Positions 26,317 through 37,652 of a stretch of DNA of 64,000 nt are shown here, one piece after another. The notes below the pieces were generated by a model. It worked only from the letters and a program-made list of their open reading frames with translations. It was not told where the DNA came from and ran no database searches. The DNA is taken from contig BPKO01000006.1 in the NCBI GenBank assembly GCA_026005175.1, forward strand, positions 174,906 to 238,905, read 5' to 3'. Source of the DNA: Candidatus Tectimicrobiota bacterium (GTDB lineage: Bacteria > Tectomicrobia > Entotheonellia > Entotheonellales > Entotheonellaceae). The position numbers were made by a program, and so were the translations under genes. Positions within the stretch are counted from its first letter, which is position 1; each line of letters begins with the position of its first letter.

Positions 26317-28500
26317 ATGGACGACTTGCTGCAGCCGCTCAACCCACCCCAGCGCCAGGCGGTGCAGTGCACCGAAGGGCCGCTGCTCATCCTGGCCGGC
26401 GCCGGCTCGGGCAAGACGCGGGTGATCACGTACCGCATCGCGTACCTGATTCGCGCCTGCCAGGTGCCGCCGGCGCAGATCCTCGCCGTGACGTTTACCA
26501 ACAAGGCCGCCGAGGAAATGCGCCAGCGCGTGCAGCAGCTCCTGGGCGTCACCGCCCTGCCGGTGTGGGTGGCTACTTTTCACGCCACCTGCGCCCAGAT
26601 CCTGCGGCGCGAGGCGGCCGTCCTGGGCCTGTCGCCCCACTTCGTCATTTACGACACCGCCGAGCAGCTCACCCTGCTAAAGCAGTGCCAGCGCGAGCTC
26701 GACATCGACCCGGAGCTCTACCCGCCGCAGAGCCTGCTGCGGCGCATCAGCACGCTGAAAAACGAGCTCATCGACCCCGAGGCCTTCGTGCGCGAGGCGG
26801 CCGACTTTGGCCTCGACGAGAAAGTGGCCCGCCTCTACCCCCTCTACCAGCGCCGGCTGCGCCAGCAGGCGGCCGTCGACTTCGACGACCTCCTCATGCT
26901 CACCGTCGCGCTGTGGCAGCGCCACCCCGAGGTGCTGGCCCGCTACCAGCAGCGCTGGCGCTACGTCATGGTCGACGAGTACCAGGATACCAACGTCGCC
27001 CAGTACCACCTGCTGCGCCTGCTGACGGCCGCCTCGCGCAACCTGTGCGTGGTGGGCGACGACGACCAGAGCGTCTACCGCTTCCGCGGCGCCAACGTGC
27101 GCAATATCCTCGAGTTCGAGCGCGACTTTCCCGACGCCACGGTGATCAAGCTGGAGCAGAACTACCGCTCCACGGCCACCATTTTGGAAGCGGCCAACGC
27201 CGTGATCGCCAAAAACCCCCACCGTAAGGCCAAAACCCTGTGGACCACCAACCCGCGCGGCGAGCCGCTGGGCTACTTCTGCGCCCAGGACGAGGTGCAC
27301 GAGGCCGAGGTGATCTGCCAGAACCTCGTCGGCTTGCACCACCGCGAAGGCCTGCCCTGGGGGGCAATGGCCGTCTTTTACCGCACCAACGCCCAGTCGC
27401 GGGTGCTGGAAGACAGCCTGCGCCGCGCCGGCGTACCCTATCAGATCGTGGGCGCCCTGCGCTTTTACGACCGGCAGGAGATCCGCGACGTGCTCGCTTA
27501 CCTGCGCCTGCTGGTCAACCCGCAGGACATGCTGAGCCTGCGCCGCATCATCAACGTGCCGCGGCGCGGCATCGGCCCCACCACCTGGGGGCGGCTAGAA
27601 GCCCTGGCCGAGGCGCAGCAGCGCTTCGGCCTCGATGCCCTGGAGGCGCTGCTGGCCAGCGGCACCCTGGGCAAGGCGGCGCAGGAGAAGCTGCGCGCGT
27701 TTGCCGAGCTCCTGCGCGGCTTGCAAGCCGAGGTGCCCTATCTGGGGGTGGCCGATCTGGTACGCGAGGTGCTGGCGCGCACCGGCTACGCAGCGCAGCT
27801 CGAAGCCGAGGGCACCGCCGAAGCGCAGGCCCGCCTCGACAACCTCGGCGAGCTGATCAGCGCCGCCGACGAGTTCGAACGCCGCAGCGGCGGCGCCGGC
27901 CTGCAGGCTTTCCTAGAGCAGCTGGCGCTGCTGTCGGACCAGGACAGCTTCGACGCGAGCGGCGGCGCGGTGGTGCTCATGACCCTGCACGCCGCCAAAG
28001 GGCTGGAGTTCCCCGTGGTGTTCATTGCCGGTATGGAAAACGGCCTGCTGCCCCACAGCCGCGCCTTTGACGACCCGGCGGAGCTGGAAGAAGAGCGGCG
28101 CCTGTGCTACGTAGGGATGACGCGTGCCCAGCAGCGCCTCTTCCTCACCAGCGCCGCGCGCCGGCGCGTCTACGGCGTGCAGCAGCAGCATACCCCCTCG
28201 CTGTTCCTCGCCGACATCCCCGCCGCCTGCGTGCAGGACTACTCCCCCCAGCCAGTGCTGGCGCAGCTGCGCCAGCCCTGGAGCGCCGCCGCCCACTTCC
28301 CTCCCGCGGCCGCCCCCGCGGCCCCCGACGGCTCCCCCTACGCGGTGGGCACCCGGGTGTGGCACGCCCACTTTGGCCGTGGCGTGGTGCAAAAGCGCGA
28401 GGGAGAAGGGGAGGACCTCAAGCTCACCGTGCGCTTTGACGAGCACGGGGTGAAGAAGCTGCTGGTTAGGTTCGCCCCCCTGCAGCCGCTGCCCTCCTGA
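26317..28500 (+). CDS. pcrA: ATP-dependent DNA helicase PcrA/UvrD family
   Basis: The 727-residue protein is a superfamily 1A 3'-5' DNA helicase for repair and replication restart. It has the Q-motif LNPPQRQAV, Walker A GAGSGKTRVI near residue 28, FTNKAAEEMRQR, Walker B VDEYQDTN, motif III DDDQSVYRFRGA, motif IV NYRSTATIL, motif V TLHAAKGLEFPVVFIAGMENGLLPH and motif VI VGMTRAQQRLFLTSA. A PcrA-like C terminus ends in GTRVWHAHFGRGVVQKREG. ATG 26317 has a GAGG site 9 bases upstream. A GTG at 26302 overlapping the previous stop is an alternative. UvrD and PcrA cannot be separated with certainty. Confidence 0.93.
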   Translation: MDDLLQPLNPPQRQAVQCTEGPLLILAGAGSGKTRVITYRIAYLIRACQVPPAQILAVTFTNKAAEEMRQRVQQLLGVTALPVWVATFHATCAQILRREAAVLGLSPHFVIYDTAEQLTLLKQCQRELDIDPELYPPQSLLRRISTLKNELIDPEAFVREAADFGLDEKVARLYPLYQRRLRQQAAVDFDDLLMLTVALWQRHPEVLARYQQRWRYVMVDEYQDTNVAQYHLLRLLTAASRNLCVVGDDDQSVYRFRGANVRNILEFERDFPDATVIKLEQNYRSTATILEAANAVIAKNPHRKAKTLWTTNPRGEPLGYFCAQDEVHEAEVICQNLVGLHHREGLPWGAMAVFYRTNAQSRVLEDSLRRAGVPYQIVGALRFYDRQEIRDVLAYLRLLVNPQDMLSLRRIINVPRRGIGPTTWGRLEALAEAQQRFGLDALEALLASGTLGKAAQEKLRAFAELLRGLQAEVPYLGVADLVREVLARTGYAAQLEAEGTAEAQARLDNLGELISAADEFERRSGGAGLQAFLEQLALLSDQDSFDASGGAVVLMTLHAAKGLEFPVVFIAGMENGLLPHSRAFDDPAELEEERRLCYVGMTRAQQRLFLTSAARRRVYGVQQQHTPSLFLADIPAACVQDYSPQPVLAQLRQPWSAAAHFPPAAAPAAPDGSPYAVGTRVWHAHFGRGVVQKREGEGEDLKLTVRFDEHGVKKLLVRFAPLQPLPS

Positions 28501-28525
28501 CAGGCAGGGCAGAACTTGCTATACT
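28497..28525 (+). promoter_or_regulatory. Sigma-70 promoter for the gatCAB-polA-rnr run
   Basis: CTGACA and TATACT are separated by 17 bases, each one mismatch from consensus. The -35 box overlaps the helicase stop codon, and gatC starts 26 bases after the -10 box. Confidence 0.7.
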
Positions 28526-28550
28526 TGCCGCTGCAAGGGGGAGAGCCGTC

Positions 28551-28835
28551 ATGATCAGCGAAGCCGACGTGGAACACGTGGCCAACTTGGCCCGCCTGGC
28601 CTTGAGCGCCGAGGAGAAGCGGCGCTTTGCCGCGCAGCTGGGCGCCATCCTCGGCTACATGCAGCAGCTTGGCAGCGTGCCTACCGCCGACGTGGAGCCA
28701 ACCTCGCACGTCCTCGACTTGGTCAACGTCTTTCGCGACGACACCGTGCAGCGGACCCTGACCCTGGCCGAAGCCCTGGCCAACGCGCCGGAGACCGCCC
28801 ACCACTACTTCGTCGTGCCGCGCGTCGTCGAGTAA
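28551..28835 (+). CDS. gatC: Asp-tRNA(Asn)/Glu-tRNA(Gln) amidotransferase subunit C
   Basis: The 94-residue protein is GatC, the small subunit that wraps GatA and GatB. The pattern is complete: ISEADVEHVANLARLALSAEEKRRFAAQLGAILGYM, then the Pro/Asp-rich PTADVEPTSHVLDLVNVFRDD and the C-terminal APETAHHYFVVPRVVE. The ATG follows a GGGGGAGAGCC site. gatA starts 6 bases after the stop. The complex makes Gln-tRNA(Gln) and/or Asn-tRNA(Asn) by transamidation. Confidence 0.96.
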   Translation: MISEADVEHVANLARLALSAEEKRRFAAQLGAILGYMQQLGSVPTADVEPTSHVLDLVNVFRDDTVQRTLTLAEALANAPETAHHYFVVPRVVE

Positions 28836-28841
28836 ACCGCC

Positions 28842-30302
28842 ATGGAACTGTGGCGCTACACCGTCCACGAGCTGCACGCCCGCCTGTGCCGCGGCGAGAT
28901 CACCGCCACGGCGCTTACCGAAGCGGTGCTTTCCCGCCTGCACGCGGTCGAAGACCGCATTCATGCCTACTTGACGGTGACCGCCGAGCTGGCGCAAGAA
29001 CAGGCGGCAGCTGCAGACGCGGCGTTTGCCCGCGGGGAAGTGCGCTCGCCGCTGCAGGGTATTCCCCTGGCCATCAAGGACAACATCTGCACCCGAGGGG
29101 TGCGGACGACCTGCGCCTCGCGTATGCTCGAGCACTTCGTGCCCCCCTACGACGCCACGGTGGTGGAGCGCCTGCGCGCCGCCGGGGCGGTGCTGGTGGG
29201 CAAGACCAACCTCGACGAGTTCGCCATGGGCTCCTCGACGGAGAACTCGGCCTTTGTGGCCACCCGCAACCCCTGGGACCTGGAGCGGGTGCCGGGCGGC
29301 TCGAGCGGCGGCTCGGCGGCGGCGGTGGCGGCCGATGCCTGCATCGCCGCCCTGGGCTCGGATACCGGCGGCTCGATTCGCCTGCCGGCGGCAATGACCG
29401 GCGTCGTGGGGCTCAAGCCCACTTACGGCCGCGTGTCGCGCTACGGCCTGGTGGCCTTTGCTTCCTCGCTTGACCAGATCGGACCGCTCACCAAGGACGT
29501 GCACGACGCCGCCCTGCTCTTGCAGGCCATTGCCGGCCACGACCCGCGAGATGCCACCTCGGCCCCCGTGCCGGTGCCGGACTATACGCAGGCGCTGGGG
29601 CGTGGCGTGCAAGGGCTGACCCTGGGGGTGCCGCGCGAGTACTTCGTGGCTGGCATGGACCCGGAAGTCGAGGCGGCGGTGCGTGCCGCGGTGGCGCAGC
29701 TCGAGCAGCTGGGCGCCAAGTGCCTTGACGTCTCGCTGCCCCACACCCCGTACGCGGTGGCCACGTACTACATCCTGGCCAACGCCGAGGCCAGCTCCAA
29801 CCTGGCCCGCTACGACGGGGTGCGCTACGGCCTGCGGGTGGAGGCGCCCGACGTGGTCGAAATGTACCGGCGCACCCGCGCTGCCGGCTTTGGCGCCGAG
29901 GTAAAGCGCCGCATCATGCTCGGCACCTACGTGCTGAGTGCCGGCTACTACGAGGCTTACTACCGCAAGGCGCAGCAGCTGCGCACCCTCTTTCGCCGCG
30001 ACTTCCAGGAGGCGTTCCGCCGCTGCGACGTGCTGGCCACCCCTGTCTCCCCGGTGCCGGCGTTTCGCCTCGGCGAGCGCCTCGCCGACCCGCTGCAGAT
30101 GTACCTGGCCGATATCTTCACCATTCCCGTCAACCTCGCCGGCTTGCCGGCCATCTCCCTGCCCTGTGGCTTTACCGCCCAGGGGTTGCCCATCGGCCTG
30201 CAACTTATCGCGCCGCCGTTTGGCGAGGAGACGCTCCTGCAGGTGGCAGCGGCGTACGAAGCGGCCACGCCTTTTCACCGGCGCCAGCCGGCCCTGGCAT
30301 GA
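28842..30302 (+). CDS. gatA: Asp-tRNA(Asn)/Glu-tRNA(Gln) amidotransferase subunit A
   Basis: The 486-residue protein is the amidase-signature glutaminase subunit that releases ammonia from Gln for GatB. The catalytic Lys is in [14 protein letters not shown] (near residue 79). The cis-Ser and nucleophilic Ser lie in [15 protein letters not shown] and [12 protein letters not shown] (about 150-180). The [17 protein letters not shown] block and C-terminal [15 protein letters not shown] are typical. The length is normal. It ends in an ATGA overlap with an upstream alternative start of gatB. Confidence 0.97.
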   Translation: MELWRYTVHELHARLCRGEITATALTEAVLSRLHAVEDRIHAYLTVTAELAQEQAAAADAAFARGEVRSPLQGIPLAIKDNICTRGVRTTCASRMLEHFVPPYDATVVERLRAAGAVLVGKTNLDEFAMGSSTENSAFVATRNPWDLERVPGGSSGGSAAAVAADACIAALGSDTGGSIRLPAAMTGVVGLKPTYGRVSRYGLVAFASSLDQIGPLTKDVHDAALLLQAIAGHDPRDATSAPVPVPDYTQALGRGVQGLTLGVPREYFVAGMDPEVEAAVRAAVAQLEQLGAKCLDVSLPHTPYAVATYYILANAEASSNLARYDGVRYGLRVEAPDVVEMYRRTRAAGFGAEVKRRIMLGTYVLSAGYYEAYYRKAQQLRTLFRRDFQEAFRRCDVLATPVSPVPAFRLGERLADPLQMYLADIFTIPVNLAGLPAISLPCGFTAQGLPIGLQLIAPPFGEETLLQVAAAYEAATPFHRRQPALA

Positions 30303-30316
30303 AAGAGGAGGGCAGG

Positions 30317-31761
30317 ATGGAGTACGAAAGCGTCATTGGCCTGGAAGTCCACGCCCAGCTCCTGACCCGCTCCAAGCTCTTCTGTGGCTGCTCGACCGCC
30401 TTTGAGGCCGATCCCAACGACAACACCTGCCCGGTGTGCCTGGGCATGCCGGGGGTGCTGCCGGTGCTCAACCGCCAGGCGGTGGAGCTGGCCATCCGCA
30501 CCGGCCTGGCCGTGCAGGGAACCATCGCCACGACGTGCCGCTTTGCGCGCAAGAACTACTTCTACCCCGACTTGCCCAAGGGCTACCAGATCTCGCAGTA
30601 CGAGGAGCCGATCATCCAGGGCGGCTGGCTGGACATCGAGGTCAACGGCCAGCGCAAGCGCGTGCGCCTCATCCGCATCCACCTCGAAGAAGACGCTGGC
30701 AAGTCGATCCACGGCGAGCATCTGGCCGACCCCACCAAGAGCTACATCGACCTCAACCGCTGCGGCATCCCCCTGCTCGAAATCGTCAGTGCCCCCGACT
30801 TGCGCTCGCCCGAAGAGGCCAAGGCTTACCTGCAGCAGCTCAAAACCCTGCTCGAATACCTCGAAGTCTGCGACGGCAACATGGAGGAGGGCAGCCTGCG
30901 CTGCGACGCCAACGTCTCGGTGCGCCCCAAAGGCGCCCAGCGGCTGGGGACGCGCACGGAAATCAAGAACCTCAACTCCTTTCGCTTCTTGCAGCGGGCC
31001 CTGGAGTACGAAATCGAGCGCCAGATCGAGGTGCTGCGCCAGGGCGGCACGGTGGTGCAGGAAACCCGCCTTTTTGACGCCCAGCGCGGCATCACCCTGC
31101 CCATGCGCACCAAGGAAGAGGCCCACGACTACCGCTACTTCCCGGAGCCAGACTTGGTGCCGCTGCGCGTCGACGAGGCCTGGATCGCCCGCGTGCAGGC
31201 CAGCCTGCCGGAGCTGCCGGCGGCGCGCCGGCAGCGCTTCGTTACCCAGTACGGCCTGCCGGCGTACGACGCCGAGGTGCTCACCGCCTCGCGCGCCCTG
31301 GCCGACTACTTCGAGGCCACGGTGCAGCGCTTCCCGCAGCCCAAGGTGGTAAGCAACTGGGTCATGGGCGAGCTGCTGCGCGCCCTCCATCGCTTCCAGC
31401 ACACCCCGCCGCAGGCGCCACTGACCCCGGAGTACCTGGCCGAGCTGCTCCAGCTCCTCGATAGCGGGGTAATCAGCGGCAAAATCGCCAAGGCGGTCTT
31501 CGACGAGGTCTACGAGACCGGCCGGCGGCCCCGCGAGGTGGTGGAAGCAAAAGGCCTGGTGCAGATCAGCGACGCCGCGGCGCTGGAAGCGGTGATCCGG
31601 CGCGTGCTGGCAGAAAACGCGGCGCAAGTGGAGGCTTACCGCGGTGGCAAGAAGCAGATCTTTGGCTACCTGGTGGGGCAGACGATGAAAGCCACCCAGG
31701 GCAAGGCCAACCCGCAGCTGGTCAACCAGCTGCTGCGCCGCCTGCTTGAGGAAGACGGCCC

Positions 31762-31765
<4 letters not shown>
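30317..31765 (+). CDS. gatB: Asp-tRNA(Asn)/Glu-tRNA(Gln) amidotransferase subunit B
   Basis: The 482-residue GatB phosphorylates the misacylated tRNA and transfers ammonia to it. It opens with [24 protein letters not shown], has the zinc-type cysteines of FCGCS...CPVCLGMPG, then [31 protein letters not shown] and [10 protein letters not shown]. The YqeY-like tail domain ends in [23 protein letters not shown] 30317 has AGAGGAGGGCAGG directly before it; the ATG at 30299 overlapping gatA has no site. Its stop overlaps polA by 4 bases. Confidence 0.97.
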
Positions 31766-34449
<2,684 letters not shown>

Positions 34450-34458
34450 GGTCCGGCC

Positions 34459-36582
34459 ATGCCCCGCCGCCGCGCTTTCTCTCTCCCGAGCGAGGCCCAG
34501 CTTCTGGCTCTACTGCAAGAACGGGCGCCCCAGGCAGCCAGCCTCCAGCAGCTGGCTGCCCATTTTCAGGTGCCGGAAGCGGCGCAGCCGGCCTTGCGCC
34601 GGCGCCTGCACGACTTGGTGCGGCGCGGGCGCGTGCAGCTCCGGGAGGGACGCTACTTCCTGCCGCCGCGGCCGCAGACCCTGGTGGGGGTTGTACAGCG
34701 GCACGAGGACGGCTACGGCTTCTTCGTGCCGGACGACCGCACCCAGGCCGACGTCTACTTGCCACGCCACGCCATGCGCGGCGTGCTGCACGGCGACCGG
34801 GTGCGGGTACGGGTGGAGACGGGGCGCGACGGGCGGCGCCGCGGCCGCGTTGTCCAGGTGCTGGCACGCGGCCAGAGCGACGTCATCGGGACAGTGCGCT
34901 ATGCAGGCCGGCGCTACTGGCTGGTGCCGCTTGAGCCACACCGCTGCCCCCAAGTTGCCCTCCCGGCGCGCACGCGGCAGGAGGCCAAACCGGGACAACT
35001 GGCGGTGGTCGAGCTCACCGGCTTCCGCGGCGCTCAGCCGCAAGGGCGCCTGCGCGAGCTGCTGGGGGAGGCCGGGGACCCCGGCATGGCGCTCGCGCTC
35101 GTGCTGCGCAAGTACGACCTGCCGCGCGCCTTTCCGCCGGAAGTAGAAGCCGAAGCCGAGGCCGTCGCCCGCCCTGTAGACGATGAGGGGCGCGGGCGGC
35201 GCGACCTGCGCTCGCTGCTCACGTTTACCATCGACGGCGAGACGGCACGCGACTTTGACGATGCGGTGTCGCTGGAAGAGCTGCCTAGTGGCCACTATCG
35301 CCTTGGCGTGCACATCGCCGATGTGAGCCACTACGTGCGCGAGGATTCGGCTCTCGACCGCGAGGCTTTCCGGCGGGGCACCAGCGTCTACTTTCCCGAT
35401 CGCGTCATTCCCATGCTGCCGGACCGCCTGTCGAGTGACCTCTGCTCCCTGCGGCCGGCGAGCGATCGGCTGACCATGAGTCTGCTTATCGAGCTGACGC
35501 CGGCCGGCGAGCCACGGGGCTACGAGCTCGTCGACGCGGTCATCCACAGCCGGGCGCGCCTCACCTACCGCCAGGTTGCCGCCTACTTGGAGGGCGACCG
35601 CCGCGCCCTCGCGGGAACACCTGCGGCCCTCGGCGAGGTGCTAGCGCGCATGGCGGCGTTGGCGCAACGGCTGCGGCAGCGGCGGCTGCGGGCAGGAAGC
35701 CTCGACTTTGACTTGCCGGCTTCAGACCTCGTCCTCGACCACGAGGGCAACATCGAGCGCATCCTGCGCGCCGAGCGCACCGCGGCGCACCTGCTCATCG
35801 AGGAATTCATGCTGCTGGCTAACCGCACGGTGGCCGCGCACCTGGCGCGGCGCCGCGTGCCGACGCTGTACCGCGTGCATGCCCCGCCCGAAGCCTCCAA
35901 GATCGCCCAGTTCAACGCCTTTGTGCAAGCCCTGGGCTACCGCGTCCACACCAAGGCAGGCGCCATCCGGCCGCGGGCGGTGCAGGCCGTGCTGCAGCAA
36001 GCCCAGGGCAAACCCGAAGAGCGCCTGATCAACCACTTGCTGCTGCGCACCCTGCAGCGGGCGTGCTACGCCACCGAGAACACCGGCCACTTTGCCCTGG
36101 CCTTTCCCCACTACACCCACTTTACTTCGCCCATCCGCCGCTATCCCGACCTGGTGGTGCACCGGCTGCTGCGCGAAGCCGCCCGGCCACGCGGCATGCC
36201 GGCCGCACGGCGGGCCTTTTGGGCGCAGCGCTTGCCCGAAATCGCCGCCCACGCCTCGCAACGCGAGCGCCTTGCCGAAGAAGCCGAGCGCGAGGTGGTG
36301 GAGCGCAAGAAAGTCGAATTCATGCGCGACAAAGTGGGGCAGGCCTTCACTGGCGTCATCACCGGGGTCACCGGCTTCGGGCTTTTCGTCGAGCTCGAAG
36401 ACCTGCTGGTAGAAGGGCTGGTGCCCCTCGCCCGCCTGCCCGGGGCCTTTGTCCACCACCCGCAGCGCCACTGCCTGCTCAACCCGAAGACAGGACAAGC
36501 CTATCGCCTCGGCGACCGCCTGCGCGTGCGCCTCGAGCGCGTCCATCGCGAGCGCGGCCGCCTCGACTTCTCCCTCTGCTAA
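34459..36582 (+). CDS. rnr: Ribonuclease R
   Basis: The 707-residue protein is an RNase II/R family 3'-5' exoribonuclease. It has an N-terminal winged-helix region (1-65), cold-shock domains (GVVQRHEDGYGFFVPDD; GDRVRVRVE), the RNB catalytic domain near 240-560 with the acidic site in ITIDGETARDFDDAVSLEE-type sequence (TFTIDGETARDFDDAVS), HIADVSHYVREDS and HYTHFTSPIRRYPDLVVHRLL, and a C-terminal S1 domain (GQAFTGVITGVTGFGLFVELED). It lacks a long basic tail. Its pairing with smpB and ssrA just downstream is functional, since RNase R degrades tmRNA-tagged messages. Confidence 0.95.
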   Translation: MPRRRAFSLPSEAQLLALLQERAPQAASLQQLAAHFQVPEAAQPALRRRLHDLVRRGRVQLREGRYFLPPRPQTLVGVVQRHEDGYGFFVPDDRTQADVYLPRHAMRGVLHGDRVRVRVETGRDGRRRGRVVQVLARGQSDVIGTVRYAGRRYWLVPLEPHRCPQVALPARTRQEAKPGQLAVVELTGFRGAQPQGRLRELLGEAGDPGMALALVLRKYDLPRAFPPEVEAEAEAVARPVDDEGRGRRDLRSLLTFTIDGETARDFDDAVSLEELPSGHYRLGVHIADVSHYVREDSALDREAFRRGTSVYFPDRVIPMLPDRLSSDLCSLRPASDRLTMSLLIELTPAGEPRGYELVDAVIHSRARLTYRQVAAYLEGDRRALAGTPAALGEVLARMAALAQRLRQRRLRAGSLDFDLPASDLVLDHEGNIERILRAERTAAHLLIEEFMLLANRTVAAHLARRRVPTLYRVHAPPEASKIAQFNAFVQALGYRVHTKAGAIRPRAVQAVLQQAQGKPEERLINHLLLRTLQRACYATENTGHFALAFPHYTHFTSPIRRYPDLVVHRLLREAARPRGMPAARRAFWAQRLPEIAAHASQRERLAEEAEREVVERKKVEFMRDKVGQAFTGVITGVTGFGLFVELEDLLVEGLVPLARLPGAFVHHPQRHCLLNPKTGQAYRLGDRLRVRLERVHRERGRLDFSLC

Positions 36583-36617
36583 AAAATGGGGTCAGAGTAC
36601 ATTTTCTGGTGGCCGCG

Positions 36618-36646
36618 TTGCCGAACGGCAGCCGGCGGGGTATATT
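36618..36646 (+). promoter_or_regulatory. Sigma-70 promoter for smpB
   Basis: TTGCCG and TATATT are separated by 17 bases and lie 35 bases before the smpB start. Confidence 0.6.
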
Positions 36647-36681
36647 CTAGAGTGCCTCCAGCGGGCGGCGAGGATTTCGGC

Positions 36682-37143
36682 ATGGCTGACAACGGCAAGA
36701 AAATTGTCTGTGTCAATCGTAGAGCGCGCTTCGACTACGAGATCCTCGAGACGTTGGAAGCCGGCTTGGTCTTGCAGGGAACCGAAGTCAAGTCCCTGCG
36801 CCAGGGCAAAGTGAGCCTCAAAGATGCCTACGCCGACATCGAAGACGGCGAGGTGTACTTGCGGCACGCCCACATTAGCCCCTACGAGGGGGGTGGCTAC
36901 GTCAACCACGACCCGGAGCGGCCGCGCAAGCTACTGCTGCACAAGCAGGAAATCAAGCGCCTCATCGGCAAAACGCAGGAGCGGGGCTTGACGCTGATTC
37001 CCACGCGCATTTACTTCACGCGTGGCAAGGCCAAAGTTGAGCTCGGTCTGGCGCGAGGCAAGAAGCAGTACGACAAGCGCGAAGAACTCAAGCGCCGCAG
37101 TGCCAAGCGTGACGTAGAGCGGGCCCTGCGGGGCGAAGAATAG
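36682..37143 (+). CDS. smpB: SsrA-binding protein SmpB
   Basis: The 153-residue protein is SmpB, the tmRNA partner in ribosome rescue. It has KKIVCVNRRARFDYEILETLEAGLVLQGTEVKSLRQGKVSL at the N terminus, AYADIEDGEVYLRHAHISPYE, the HDPERPRKLLLHKQEIKRLIGKTQERGLTLIPTRIYF core and a basic tail (GKKQYDKREELKRRSAKRDVERAL). ATG 36682 was chosen because the conserved region starts there and GAGG precedes it. Earlier in-frame codons lie in the promoter. The tmRNA gene begins right after the stop codon. Confidence 0.97.
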   Translation: MADNGKKIVCVNRRARFDYEILETLEAGLVLQGTEVKSLRQGKVSLKDAYADIEDGEVYLRHAHISPYEGGGYVNHDPERPRKLLLHKQEIKRLIGKTQERGLTLIPTRIYFTRGKAKVELGLARGKKQYDKREELKRRSAKRDVERALRGEE

Positions 37144-37144
37144 A

Positions 37145-37505
37145 GGGGGCGAACAGGGTTCGACGGAGGTACATGAGGTCACAGTTGCATGCCGAGGGCT
37201 CCGCTGGCCTCGTAAAAAAGCGGAACAACAACAACTGCCAACGATTACGAATTGGCACTGGCTGCGTAATCACCCAGCCAGCGTCCTCCCGTCAGGCGCC
37301 CACCTTGACGGATGAGGGCGTCAGAGCAGTGGGCTAGCCTTTTCCCTTCCGCGCCTGGGGAAGGGAAAGGCGAAGCGCCAACCGGGCTAGCCTTCTCCTT
37401 GCCCTGCCGGGGAGGTTGGGAGGAGGCGAAACGCACTCCCCGGATAAGCATGTAGAGACTGTGGCTGAAGGCTTCCGGACGTGGGTTCGATTCCCACCGC
37501 CTCCA
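37145..37505 (+). ncRNA. ssrA: Transfer-messenger RNA (tmRNA)
   Basis: The 5' end GGGGGCGAACAGGGTTCGAC and the 3' end GTGGGTTCGATTCCCACCGCCTCCA form the tRNA-like domain: acceptor GGGGGCG with CGCCTCC, a T-arm with GGTTCGATTCC. CCA is not encoded (A then CTG). The tag-coding region ends ANDYELALAA-TAA, a normal hydrophobic degron ending. Pseudoknot-forming G/C stems follow. It starts one base after the smpB stop and ends 3 bases before a strong terminator. Confidence 0.95.
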
Positions 37506-37508
37506 CTG

Positions 37509-37539
37509 GCGCCGCCACCTGCGGGTGGCGGCGCTTTTT
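37509..37539 (+). terminator. Rho-independent terminator of the smpB-ssrA unit
   Basis: GCGCCGCCACC pairs perfectly with GGTGGCGGCGC over 11 bp with a TGCG loop, followed by five T residues. Confidence 0.92.
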
Positions 37540-37652
37540 GTTTCTCCTTCCCAAAAGCCGTTCTGACCGCCTGCGGTGACTTGACTTTTTGCCCAGAAGC
37601 GAGAGAATAGGGCGGCCGCAAAAGCCGCTGACCCCGGGAGAGGAGAAGAGCG

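Noticed and set aside
28338-30278. 646-codon open frame on the minus strand opposite gatC and gatA
   Set aside because: gatC and gatA are unmistakable on the plus strand. The antisense frame is a composition artefact.
37145-37505. Protein-coding reading of the region after smpB
   Set aside because: The 5' and 3' ends form a tRNA-like domain with a tag frame and terminator. It is tmRNA, not a gene for a protein.
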